DNA of 13,165 nt from Acidaminococcaceae bacterium (GTDB lineage Bacteria; Bacillota; Negativicutes; Acidaminococcales; Acidaminococcaceae), in the NCBI GenBank assembly GCA_028693975.1, contig JAQUUF010000016.1:1-13165 (forward strand), read 5' to 3'. A program made the position numbers and the translations under genes. Shown piece after piece: positions 5,849 through 12,036 of this stretch. Every line of letters starts with the position of its first letter. The stretch's first letter is position 1. The notes under the pieces are model-generated. The model had not been told where the DNA came from. It saw only the letters and a program-made list of their open reading frames with translations, and searched no databases.

Positions 5849-6493
5849 ATGAAAATATTTATGGATACGGCAGATGTTGCCGAAATAGAAGAAATGTCTC
5901 ATTTGGGTATAGTCTATGGTGTTACTACTAATCCATCTCTTATTGCCAAGAGCGGCAGGACTCAGGCAGAAGTCATTCCAGAGATTTGTCACTTGGTGCC
6001 AGGTCCTGTTAGCGCGGAAGTTATCAGTCAAGATTGTGCCGGGATGGTCAAGGAAGCTCGCAAATTGGCTAAGATTGCTGATAATGTAGTGGTCAAGATA
6101 CCCTGTATTCCTGAAGGCCTCAAAGCGGTAAGAATTCTCAATGGAGATGATATCAAAGTTAATGTCACGCTAGTTTTTAGCCTAGCACAAGCAATGCTAG
6201 CCGCTAGAGCAGGAGCTGCCTATGTAAGCCCCTTCGTGGGAAGGCTTGACGATATAGGAGAGGATGGAGTTGGCCTTGTGGCAGATATCGTTAAGGTGTT
6301 CCGCAACTATGGTATTGCCACAGAAGTAATTGCCGCCAGTATTCGTCATTTGGACCATGTGAATGCAGTAATGCTGGCAGGGGCACAAATAGCGACCATT
6401 CCAACCAAAGTATTAAAAGAGATGCTGCATCACCCGTTGACAGATGCGGGGCTGGCGAAGTTTATGGAAGATTATGCTAATAGTAAAAAATAA
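5849..6493 (+). CDS. tal: Transaldolase, small TalC/FSA-type subfamily
   Basis: A 214-residue single-domain class I aldolase of the normal length for the small MipB/TalC subfamily. It moves a dihydroxyacetone unit between sugar phosphates in the non-oxidative pentose phosphate pathway. The Schiff-base lysine is K83 in VVKIP; D6 (FMDTA) and TTNPSL (26-31) are present. Two positions that separate transaldolases from fructose-6-phosphate aldolases point to transaldolase: E57 (SAEV) where E. coli FSA has Gln, and F129 (SPFVGRLDD) where FSA has Tyr. AAGGAG (5835-5840) sits 8 bases before ATG 5849, better than the in-frame GTG at 5840, which overlaps the ribosome site. The exported protein gene follows after 26-29 bases, probably in the same operon. 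Confidence 0.92.
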   Translation: MKIFMDTADVAEIEEMSHLGIVYGVTTNPSLIAKSGRTQAEVIPEICHLVPGPVSAEVISQDCAGMVKEARKLAKIADNVVVKIPCIPEGLKAVRILNGDDIKVNVTLVFSLAQAMLAARAGAAYVSPFVGRLDDIGEDGVGLVADIVKVFRNYGIATEVIAASIRHLDHVNAVMLAGAQIATIPTKVLKEMLHHPLTDAGLAKFMEDYANSKK

Positions 6494-6522
6494 ATACAGT
6501 AAATTATATTGGAGGTTGTTTG

Positions 6523-7602
6523 TTGATTAAGTCCATTAAATATTTAGCTTGTATTTTAACAGTAAGTAGTATCTTTGGTGGTGGGCAGGCTTGGGCCACC
6601 GCCACGCCATGGCAGGGGAAGTTACCTGCCTATGAGCAAGTAAAGATTAATAAAACGATGAGTGGGCCAACTCTCCTTTTCTCTGACAGCCCTGAGATGA
6701 TTCGTGAGTGCGGCGTTATGTATAGAGACAAAGTGCAAGGGCCGACTCGTCTCTTCTTCCATCATGTTAATGATACTAAGAGTGCTAAGCGCTTGGCTGT
6801 TGTTTTGCGTAACACAGGAATTCGGAGAGTAGAAGTTAACGTTGGGCGTAAAGGTATATCCAAGCCTGATAAAAATTGGCTACGAGCAGGTAAGGAGGTG
6901 CAGATTGATTATTTTTCCAGCCTCAAGCCGACCTCATTTACGTTGACGCCGGGTCAAAAGTACGAGCTATTAACTGCAAAGACTGGCAAAGTAATTCATC
7001 CTCAGGAAATAATAACTGGTATGGTAGATTTGAGTTTTAGTCACCCCGTAGAGGTTTCTTTTATGATGATTCCCCTAGAGTCCGATTTTGATGCTGCTGT
7101 AGATGTCTATGAAGTCTTGCCGGCCGATAAGGGAGAATATGTATTACGTGGTACCTTCTTTGCGGCAGACTGTGGTATAGAATTAGATGATAGCTATGAT
7201 AATGAAGATGACGGCGTTTGGGGCTTGACCTTGGCTGATAATAAGCTGGATAAGTATATCAAGGGAATTGATGCCACGACTGGCAAGCCTGTTACAAACT
7301 ACGGCAATTATGGCGTAATCTACACACTCGATTTTGCTACCAAAGGAGATGACAATACTGTCGTTCACTTTAATCCTTGGGGCGGGCCCTATGCCGGAGC
7401 GGTTCTCTGGCAAGATAAAAGCACCCATAAATTAATTAAGATTCCTGCTCAACAATTGTCGGTAGGAGAGTTTGGTAAAGATATTTCGCTGCCTCTGGTG
7501 ACTGTTGTAGGACGTTCTAAGGACAAACTGATGCTGTCTTCTCCGGGAGGCTCGTATCTTCCTATTCGTTTGTTTTGGGAAGGGCAGAAGAAGAAAAAAT
7601 AA
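6523..7602 (+). CDS. Exported protein of unknown function
   Basis: About 359 residues. The start is TTG, at 6523 (7 bases after GGAGG at 6511-6515) or the adjacent TTG at 6520. A signal peptide (KSIKYLACILTVSSIFGGGQAWA) has a probable cleavage after AWA, so the protein is exported. The mature part is beta-rich and apparently all soluble: SDSPEMIRECGVMYRD near the start, LFFHHVNDT, a long FTLTPGQKYELL section, an acidic patch (DDSYDNEDDG), then NYGNYGVIYTLDF and HFNPWGGPYAG. It ends in four lysines. I recognise no family or catalytic motif. It follows the transaldolase gene with no promoter or terminator visible between, but an enzymatic link is not obvious. Confidence 0.72.
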   Translation: MIKSIKYLACILTVSSIFGGGQAWATATPWQGKLPAYEQVKINKTMSGPTLLFSDSPEMIRECGVMYRDKVQGPTRLFFHHVNDTKSAKRLAVVLRNTGIRRVEVNVGRKGISKPDKNWLRAGKEVQIDYFSSLKPTSFTLTPGQKYELLTAKTGKVIHPQEIITGMVDLSFSHPVEVSFMMIPLESDFDAAVDVYEVLPADKGEYVLRGTFFAADCGIELDDSYDNEDDGVWGLTLADNKLDKYIKGIDATTGKPVTNYGNYGVIYTLDFATKGDDNTVVHFNPWGGPYAGAVLWQDKSTHKLIKIPAQQLSVGEFGKDISLPLVTVVGRSKDKLMLSSPGGSYLPIRLFWEGQKKKK

Positions 7603-7611
7603 TAAAATATC

Positions 7612-7640
7612 TTGACTAAGACACCTTTTTAGGCTATTAT
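7612..7640 (+). promoter_or_regulatory. Promoter of perR
   Basis: TTGACT (7612-7617), a 17-bp spacer and TATTAT (7635-7640). Transcription would start near 7647, inside the PerR/Fur-like box that follows. No strong terminator separates it from the exported-protein gene upstream. Confidence 0.65.
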
Positions 7641-7646
7641 ACTAAA

Positions 7647-7661
7647 TAAGAATGATTATCT
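7647..7661. promoter_or_regulatory. PerR/Fur-like operator over the perR start site
   Basis: The minus strand reads AGATAATCATTCTTA, which matches the 7-1-7 Fur-family box TGATAATnATTATCA at 11 of 14 defined positions. It lies just after the -10, where bound repressor would block initiation, so PerR probably represses itself. Confidence 0.55.
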
Positions 7662-7677
7662 AAAAGGGTGTGAGGAT

Positions 7678-8079
7678 ATGGCTAAAAGAAATACAATACA
7701 GCGACAATTAGTTATTTCTTCCGTATGTTCTTTGCATGATCATCCTACAGCAGAAGAGGTTTATGTGAGTATTACAGGTAAATACCCGGATATTAGTAAG
7801 GGGACTGTTTATCGCAACCTCAATTCTTTGGTAGAAACAGGCGAATTAAGGCGCATTGCGATGCCAGAAGGAGCTGACCGCTATGATTGTATTATGACTG
7901 AGCACAGTCATGTTCATTGCATCAAATGCGGGGCTTTTCACGATTTGACCGATGATTACGTGCAAGAAGTTAAGATGAATATTGCCGCGCTTACCGGTTA
8001 TGATATCAAGGCGAATAACATAATTTTTAATGGTATTTGTCCTATTTGTCAAAAGAAAATGACAGAAGAGAAGCATTAA
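7678..8079 (+). CDS. perR: Fur-family peroxide regulator, PerR type
   Basis: A 133-residue Fur-family repressor, slightly short at the N-terminus. A winged helix (about 1-62, with ISKGTVYRNLNSL as the recognition part) is followed by the metal-binding dimer domain. The regulatory metal ligands match the PerR set: H22 (HPTAEEVY), D70 (DRYD), H76 and H78 (EHSHVH) and D89 (FHDL). Having Asp at D70, where Fur proteins usually have Glu, favours PerR. The structural zinc site is complete: C81/C84 (CIKC) and C121/C124 (CPIC). PerR senses peroxide by metal-catalysed oxidation of its histidines and then releases its targets. The next gene, rubrerythrin, is a classical target in anaerobes. Its own promoter carries a matching box. 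Confidence 0.88.
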   Translation: MAKRNTIQRQLVISSVCSLHDHPTAEEVYVSITGKYPDISKGTVYRNLNSLVETGELRRIAMPEGADRYDCIMTEHSHVHCIKCGAFHDLTDDYVQEVKMNIAALTGYDIKANNIIFNGICPICQKKMTEEKH

Positions 8080-8086
8080 CCAAGCT

Positions 8087-8107
8087 AAAACTGTGAGGAA
8101 CAGTTTT
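8087..8107. repeat. Hairpin between perR and rubrerythrin
   Basis: AAAACTGT and ACAGTTTT form a perfect 8-bp stem around a 5-base GAGGA loop. The four U at the 3' arm could make it a weak terminator or attenuator, and the loop presents a Shine-Dalgarno-like GAGGA. It overlaps by three bases the dyad at 8105. Confidence 0.45.
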
Positions 8108-8124
8108 AAATATTACTATTTAAA
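8105..8124. repeat. 20-bp AT-only dyad upstream of rubrerythrin
   Basis: TTTAAATA and TATTTAAA flank a TTAC centre, just before the ribosome site of the rubrerythrin gene. It does not fit a PerR/Fur box. It may be an operator or an A/U-rich leader stem. No clear separate promoter for rubrerythrin is visible in this 63-base gap. Confidence 0.4.
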
Positions 8125-8142
8125 CAAATGGAGGAATGTTCA

Positions 8143-8685
8143 ATGGCAACTTTAAAAGGATCTAAGACAGAACAGAATTTGGCAACAGCATTTGCAGGAG
8201 AGTCTCAAGCACGTGTAAAATATGGTTATTATGCAAGCGCAGCAAAAAAAGAAGGCTACAATCAAATCGCTGATGTATTTGAAGAGACTTCCGGCAACGA
8301 AAAAGAACATGCTAAATTATGGTTCAAAGCATTGCATGATGGCGCAGTTCCCGCTACAGCAGTTAACTTGAAAGATGCAGCTGAAGGCGAGCATTACGAG
8401 TGGACTGATATGTATGATGGTTTTGCTAAAACTGCTAAAGAAGAAGGCTTTGACAAATTAGCTTTCTTGTTCGAAGAAGTAGCTAAGATTGAAAAACGTC
8501 ATGAAGAAAGATATCGTACCCTTTTGGCAGAAGTTGAAAGCGGTAAAGTATTCCAAAAAGATGAGAAGAAGGTTTGGATTTGCTCTAATTGCGGTCATAT
8601 TTTCGTTGGCGCAGCAGCTCCTGATAAATGCCCGGTTTGCGACCACCCCAAGGCTTACTTCATGCTTTTCAACGAAGCATTCTAA
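8143..8685 (+). CDS. rbr: Rubrerythrin
   Basis: A 180-residue rubrerythrin, an NADH-coupled peroxide reductase of anaerobes, cytoplasmic. The N-terminal four-helix domain carries the diiron ligands: E20 (AGESQAR), E53 and H56 (EKEH), E86 region (HYEW), and E117 and H120 (IEKRH). The C-terminal rubredoxin-like domain has the four iron cysteines C147, C150 (CSNC), C163 and C166 (CPVC). The start is ATG 8143, 8 bases after GGAGG (8130-8134); the upstream in-frame ATG at 8128 overlaps that site and is rejected. Codon use is strongly biased (mostly AAA for Lys, GAA for Glu), as expected for a highly expressed gene. It lies directly after perR, probably co-transcribed or PerR-controlled, and a strong terminator follows. 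Confidence 0.95.
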   Translation: MATLKGSKTEQNLATAFAGESQARVKYGYYASAAKKEGYNQIADVFEETSGNEKEHAKLWFKALHDGAVPATAVNLKDAAEGEHYEWTDMYDGFAKTAKEEGFDKLAFLFEEVAKIEKRHEERYRTLLAEVESGKVFQKDEKKVWICSNCGHIFVGAAAPDKCPVCDHPKAYFMLFNEAF

Positions 8686-8704
8686 TTTAAAAAGAGACGT
8701 ATTG

Positions 8705-8748
8705 CCCAGGCTGGAGAGAATAAGCTCTCAGGCCTGGGTATTTTATTT
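8705..8748 (+). terminator. Intrinsic terminator of rubrerythrin
   Basis: CCCAGGCTGGAGAG pairs with CTCTCAGGCCTGGG (8725-8738), a 14-position stem with one wobble and one mismatch, loop AATAAG, followed by TATTTTATTT. It insulates rlmD from rubrerythrin expression. Confidence 0.88.
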
Positions 8749-8761
8749 GTGCGAAATAGGT

Positions 8762-8767
8762 TATAAT
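8762..8767 (+). promoter_or_regulatory. -10 box directly before rlmD
   Basis: A perfect TATAAT ends 9 bases before the ATG at 8777, giving an expected 5' leader of only a few bases. The -35 position is weak. It shares the string TTATAATAG with the promoter at 1982, and no ribosome site precedes the ATG. Confidence 0.5.
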
Positions 8768-8776
8768 AGAAGTATT

Positions 8777-10150
8777 ATGAATAAAAAATTAAATTATAAA
8801 GTAAAAGATACCTTAGAATTGCATATTGATGGTTTAGGCAGTAATGGTGAAGGAGTGGGCAAGGCAGAGGGGTTTACTTTCTTTGTTCCCGGCGCTTTGC
8901 CGGGCGAGCAAGTATTGCTACAGATTAGACAAATAAAAAAGAACTACGGCGTAGGAAGCCTAGTTAAAGTCATAGAAAAATCTGAGCAAAGAGTAGCACC
9001 ACAATGCCCCGTTTATAAGCAATGTGGCGGTTGCCAGTTACAGCATTTGTCCTACGCAGGGCAATTGGCAGTCAAAAAACAACAAGTAACGGATGCCCTA
9101 GAGCGTATTGGTCATTTTAGAGGTATCAAAGTAGAGCCGACTTTGGGAGCTGTGCATCCTTGGCATTATCGTAATAAGATGCAGGTACCGGTAGCCGGAG
9201 GTAAAAAGGGCGTATTAGATATTGGCTGTTATGCTCAGGCGACTCATCGGGTTATTAATGTAGAAGAATGCTATATTCAAAAAGAAGCTAATAATAAAAT
9301 AGCTGCTCTGGTGCGGCAGTGGATGACTAAGTTTCATATTACAGCATTGCAAGAAGATGAGCGCACCGGGTTAATTCGGCATATCATGGGGCGTGTGGGT
9401 GTTGCCACTGGCGAAGTGATGGTGGTGCTGATTACCAATGAGCTGCAAGTGCCGCGTCTGAAGGAATTAGTAAGCCTGCTGAAGCAAGAGTTGCCAGGCT
9501 TTACTACCTTGGTGCAGAATGTAAATACCAGACACACTAATGTAATTATGGGTCCTAAGAGCAAGACTATCTATGGACCAGGTTTTATTAAGGATAAATT
9601 AGGGCAATTTGCTTTTAATATTTCTCCACAGTCTTTCTTCCAAGTTAACACAGAGCAAGCTGAACGCTTATATAATACAGCTTTGAGCTATGCTGGTTTG
9701 ACGGGAAAAGAGAATGTTATCGACGTTTATTGTGGTACAGGTACTATTACGCTTTTCTTAGCACAAAAGGCTAAGTTTGCTCTAGGGATAGAAATAGTGC
9801 CGGAAGCTATTAAAGATGCTATTCGTAATGCTCGTAATAACAAAGTCGGAAATGCACAGTTCATCTGTGGTGACGCAGCACAAGAATTACCACGACTAGT
9901 TCAGGACGGAGTTAAGCCTGATGTCATCGTATTAGACCCACCTCGTGCAGGCTGTGAAGAGAAGGTGCTGACTGCAATTGCGGCAGTTAAGCCCAAGAAA
10001 GTGGTCTATGTATCCTGCAATCCAGCATCCTTAGCGCGTGATGCGGCTATCCTTTGCCAACGAGGCTATGAGATAAAAAAAGTTCAACCAGTTGATATGT
10101 TCCCACATACCCACCACGTCGAGACGGTAGTATTGATGTCAAGAATTTAG
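8777..10150 (+). CDS. rlmD: 23S rRNA (uracil-C5)-methyltransferase
   Basis: A 457-residue RlmD/RumA-family enzyme that uses S-adenosylmethionine to make 5-methyluridine in 23S rRNA. A TRAM RNA-binding domain (1-67, IDGLGSNGEGVGKAEG) is followed by the 4Fe-4S cysteines C77, C83, C86 (CPVYKQCGGC) and C165. The methyltransferase domain has motif I IDVYCGTGTI (315-324), VLDPPRAG, the nucleophile C414 in YVSCNPASLARD and the base E449 in HHVET. In Firmicutes one enzyme may modify both RlmC and RlmD sites (RlmCD). The reading frame is open back to 8489 through rubrerythrin, but family alignment, the intervening terminator and the promoter set the start at ATG 8777. It has no Shine-Dalgarno sequence. 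The 3' end is complete. Confidence 0.92.
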   Translation: MNKKLNYKVKDTLELHIDGLGSNGEGVGKAEGFTFFVPGALPGEQVLLQIRQIKKNYGVGSLVKVIEKSEQRVAPQCPVYKQCGGCQLQHLSYAGQLAVKKQQVTDALERIGHFRGIKVEPTLGAVHPWHYRNKMQVPVAGGKKGVLDIGCYAQATHRVINVEECYIQKEANNKIAALVRQWMTKFHITALQEDERTGLIRHIMGRVGVATGEVMVVLITNELQVPRLKELVSLLKQELPGFTTLVQNVNTRHTNVIMGPKSKTIYGPGFIKDKLGQFAFNISPQSFFQVNTEQAERLYNTALSYAGLTGKENVIDVYCGTGTITLFLAQKAKFALGIEIVPEAIKDAIRNARNNKVGNAQFICGDAAQELPRLVQDGVKPDVIVLDPPRAGCEEKVLTAIAAVKPKKVVYVSCNPASLARDAAILCQRGYEIKKVQPVDMFPHTHHVETVVLMSRI

Positions 10151-10411
10151 AATGCTGTCCTTGGGACGTGGCTCCTAGTGCGGTTCTGTGATTTTGACGA
10201 AAAATTTATTTTGCGATAATTTGCTCATGAACAGGTGCAAGGTAACATATCCACTAGAAAAATGCCAAAAAAGTCGCACAGTAGAGTTGCCACGATAGAT
10301 AACAGTGTTTTGGAGTTGCCGAGATAGATGTGGAAAGCTTTTAAAGGTTGAATAATCTGATTGGTTTGATAACAGTAAATAGGTAGTATTTATTTAGGAG
10401 GTGGCTATAGA
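10151..10411. other. Gene-free stretch downstream of rlmD, probable mobile-element scar
   Basis: No convincing gene: the only short plus-strand ORF (10227-10298, 23 codons) has no ribosome site. I see no good intrinsic terminator for rlmD. The middle holds the direct repeat at 10284-10329. The last 50 bases are AT-rich and should hold the promoter of the next gene; TTGGTT (10361) and TAGTAT (10384), 17 bp apart, are weak candidates. The composition shift here marks the change from core to accessory DNA. Confidence 0.5.
10284..10329. repeat. 17-bp direct repeat, period 29
   Basis: GAGTTGCC-n2-GATAGAT occurs at 10284-10300 and 10313-10329; 15 of 17 bases are identical, and only the two central bases differ. 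On the minus strand the unit reads ATCTATC-n2-GGCAACTC. Short repeats of this sort resemble the multiple transposase-binding sites near the ends of IS21-like elements, but no transposase gene is present, so a decayed element end is only an inference. Confidence 0.6.
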
Positions 10412-11923
10412 ATGGGCATTGACCAAAAAGCATCTTTAAGTATTATGGATTATATTTTGGAAAATATACAAGACGATGGAATGTTAGCATCTGAATTTTG
10501 TGTAAATATCGAGTATGAAAAAAATAGAGCTAAATCAGAAATTAAATTTGTTGATGGATTTTCAGATGGGGGCATGATGTATCATTGTGCTACTAATGAG
10601 CAAGATGCAAAACCTCTGTTTGAAGTATTACATCTTATATCTAATAAAAAATTTGAGGAAGCGCAAAATCTTTTAGATGTTTATTTTTGTGATATGCAAT
10701 CTGTAGATACTCTTTCAATTATAGATGATGTACAAAAGTGGATATATGATAATAGTAAAGAACTTAATGCTAGTAATATAGCGAATTTTTCTTTCCATAT
10801 GCTTTCTCTATCCAGGAACATCGAAGCAATAAAGTTTTCCTTATCGCTTTTAGAGCTTTTTGATTTAAGTGATATGGAAGAATGTCGTATTGCTATTAAA
10901 AATTTGGCTCTTTGTAATGAGTTTACGCTATTCTGTATTTTTGCTATTAATTCATGGCCAGATAAGAATGAATTAATATTTGAAATGGCTCAAAAAGTAA
11001 GAGGCTGGGGAAGAGTTTTTGCTATTGCACGCCTTGAACCGGAAACAGAAGCAATAAAAAAATGGCTTCTGGATGAGGGGCAAAATAACGAGATTTTAGA
11101 TGAATATTCTGCTTTAGAAATTGCAAATAAAATTAATATTGCAGAATTAGTAAAAGATAAAAACATTACTAATAAAACATATAAAAATTTAGGCAAGCTT
11201 ATATCTAATCTTCTTACTGAAGGTCCAGTTGCTGGTATATCTGCATTGGATAATAAAGATGATGTGATTGAGCAGTATCTGCTAAGAGCAGCAGAACAAA
11301 AAAACGATATCCGTGATTACGAAATAATTTATAACATTCTTGAATATATACATGGACTGAATGATAACCCGAAGCAATATCATTTAAAACAGTTATGTGG
11401 TGCTTTATTGGTGACGGTACAGTGCAAGAAAACAATTGAAAAGGCTTTGGAGGAAGGAGACGGATTTTATTTAGCAAAAAACATGCAAATGAACTATTAT
11501 GAAGCGGCTCTTAAATGCATAAAAAAGGACCCATTAAAACATATAAATTTACTGGAACTAGTTTTAAACGATGATACAGATAATAATAATAAAGTTATAG
11601 ATTTATATACTCAGATACTGCCCTTGGATAAGATTGCGACAGGACCAGAAGATATAATTGGTTTCGGACATGAGTTAAGTACAGATATTTTGAATTTAAG
11701 TTCAATATTATCACAATTGTTTGACAGACCAGGGCTAGGTGAAAAATTACTTATATGTGCTTTAAATTCTTTAAGTACTCAAAATAGAAATAGTGCTTTG
11801 AATGTAATAGAAAATTGGCGAGATAAAAAGCTGGAGATATCAGTAGAAGTGAAATCAGCCTTACAAAAATTAAAAAAAGTAGAGGTTAATGAAAAACTAA
11901 AAGAAAGATTGCGTAATTTCTGA
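10412..11923 (+). CDS. AT-rich uncharacterised alpha-helical (HEAT-like) protein
   Basis: A 503-residue protein, no signal peptide or membrane helix, predicted by eye as almost all helical from repeated amphipathic segments. The N-terminal region begins with IMDYILENIQDDGMLASEF; a recognisable unit is GWGRVFAIARLEPETEAIKKWLL (198-220), which looks like a HEAT-type repeat. The C-terminus is lysine-rich. I do not know a function; I have a faint memory of similar clostridial proteins carrying the dubious name limonene hydroxylase, which the sequence does not support as an activity. AGGAGGTG (10396-10403) lies 8 bases before the ATG. The gene is visibly more AT-rich than its neighbours, with A/T third positions, suggesting transfer. 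It lies between rlmD and a convergent serine recombinase. Confidence 0.75.
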   Translation: MGIDQKASLSIMDYILENIQDDGMLASEFCVNIEYEKNRAKSEIKFVDGFSDGGMMYHCATNEQDAKPLFEVLHLISNKKFEEAQNLLDVYFCDMQSVDTLSIIDDVQKWIYDNSKELNASNIANFSFHMLSLSRNIEAIKFSLSLLELFDLSDMEECRIAIKNLALCNEFTLFCIFAINSWPDKNELIFEMAQKVRGWGRVFAIARLEPETEAIKKWLLDEGQNNEILDEYSALEIANKINIAELVKDKNITNKTYKNLGKLISNLLTEGPVAGISALDNKDDVIEQYLLRAAEQKNDIRDYEIIYNILEYIHGLNDNPKQYHLKQLCGALLVTVQCKKTIEKALEEGDGFYLAKNMQMNYYEAALKCIKKDPLKHINLLELVLNDDTDNNNKVIDLYTQILPLDKIATGPEDIIGFGHELSTDILNLSSILSQLFDRPGLGEKLLICALNSLSTQNRNSALNVIENWRDKKLEISVEVKSALQKLKKVEVNEKLKERLRNF

Positions 11924-11988
11924 TAGTATTAGTTTTACCGTCTATTGGTTTTTATCTTTAAATTTTATTTTCACGTAGGCAGATATAT

Positions 11989-12036
11989 AGCTAGCCTTAG
12001 AGGACATCATCAATTCCTCCAAGGCTAGCTTCTTTT
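11989..12036 (+). terminator. Terminator between the AT-rich gene and the recombinase
   Basis: AGCTAGCCTTAGAGGA (11989-12004) pairs with TCCTCCAAGGCTAGCT (12015-12030): a 16-position stem with one mismatch and a 10-base loop, followed on the plus strand by TCTTTTA. The two genes converge here. The minus-strand exit is A/T-rich but lacks a T run, so termination of the recombinase transcript would be weaker. Confidence 0.75.

Noticed and set aside
8105..8124. PerR/Fur box before rubrerythrin
   Set aside because: The dyad aligns poorly with the Fur-family consensus (few matches outside A/T).
8128..8142. Upstream ATG for rubrerythrin
   Set aside because: It overlaps the GGAGG ribosome site used by ATG 8143, and rubrerythrins begin close to the MATLKGSKTE sequence.
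8489..8776. N-terminal extension of the rlmD reading frame across rubrerythrin
   Set aside because: It overlaps rubrerythrin in another frame and crosses a strong terminator; the RlmD TRAM domain begins just after ATG 8777.
10227..10298. 23-codon ORF downstream of rlmD
   Set aside because: No ribosome site, runs into the direct repeat and has no recognisable sequence.
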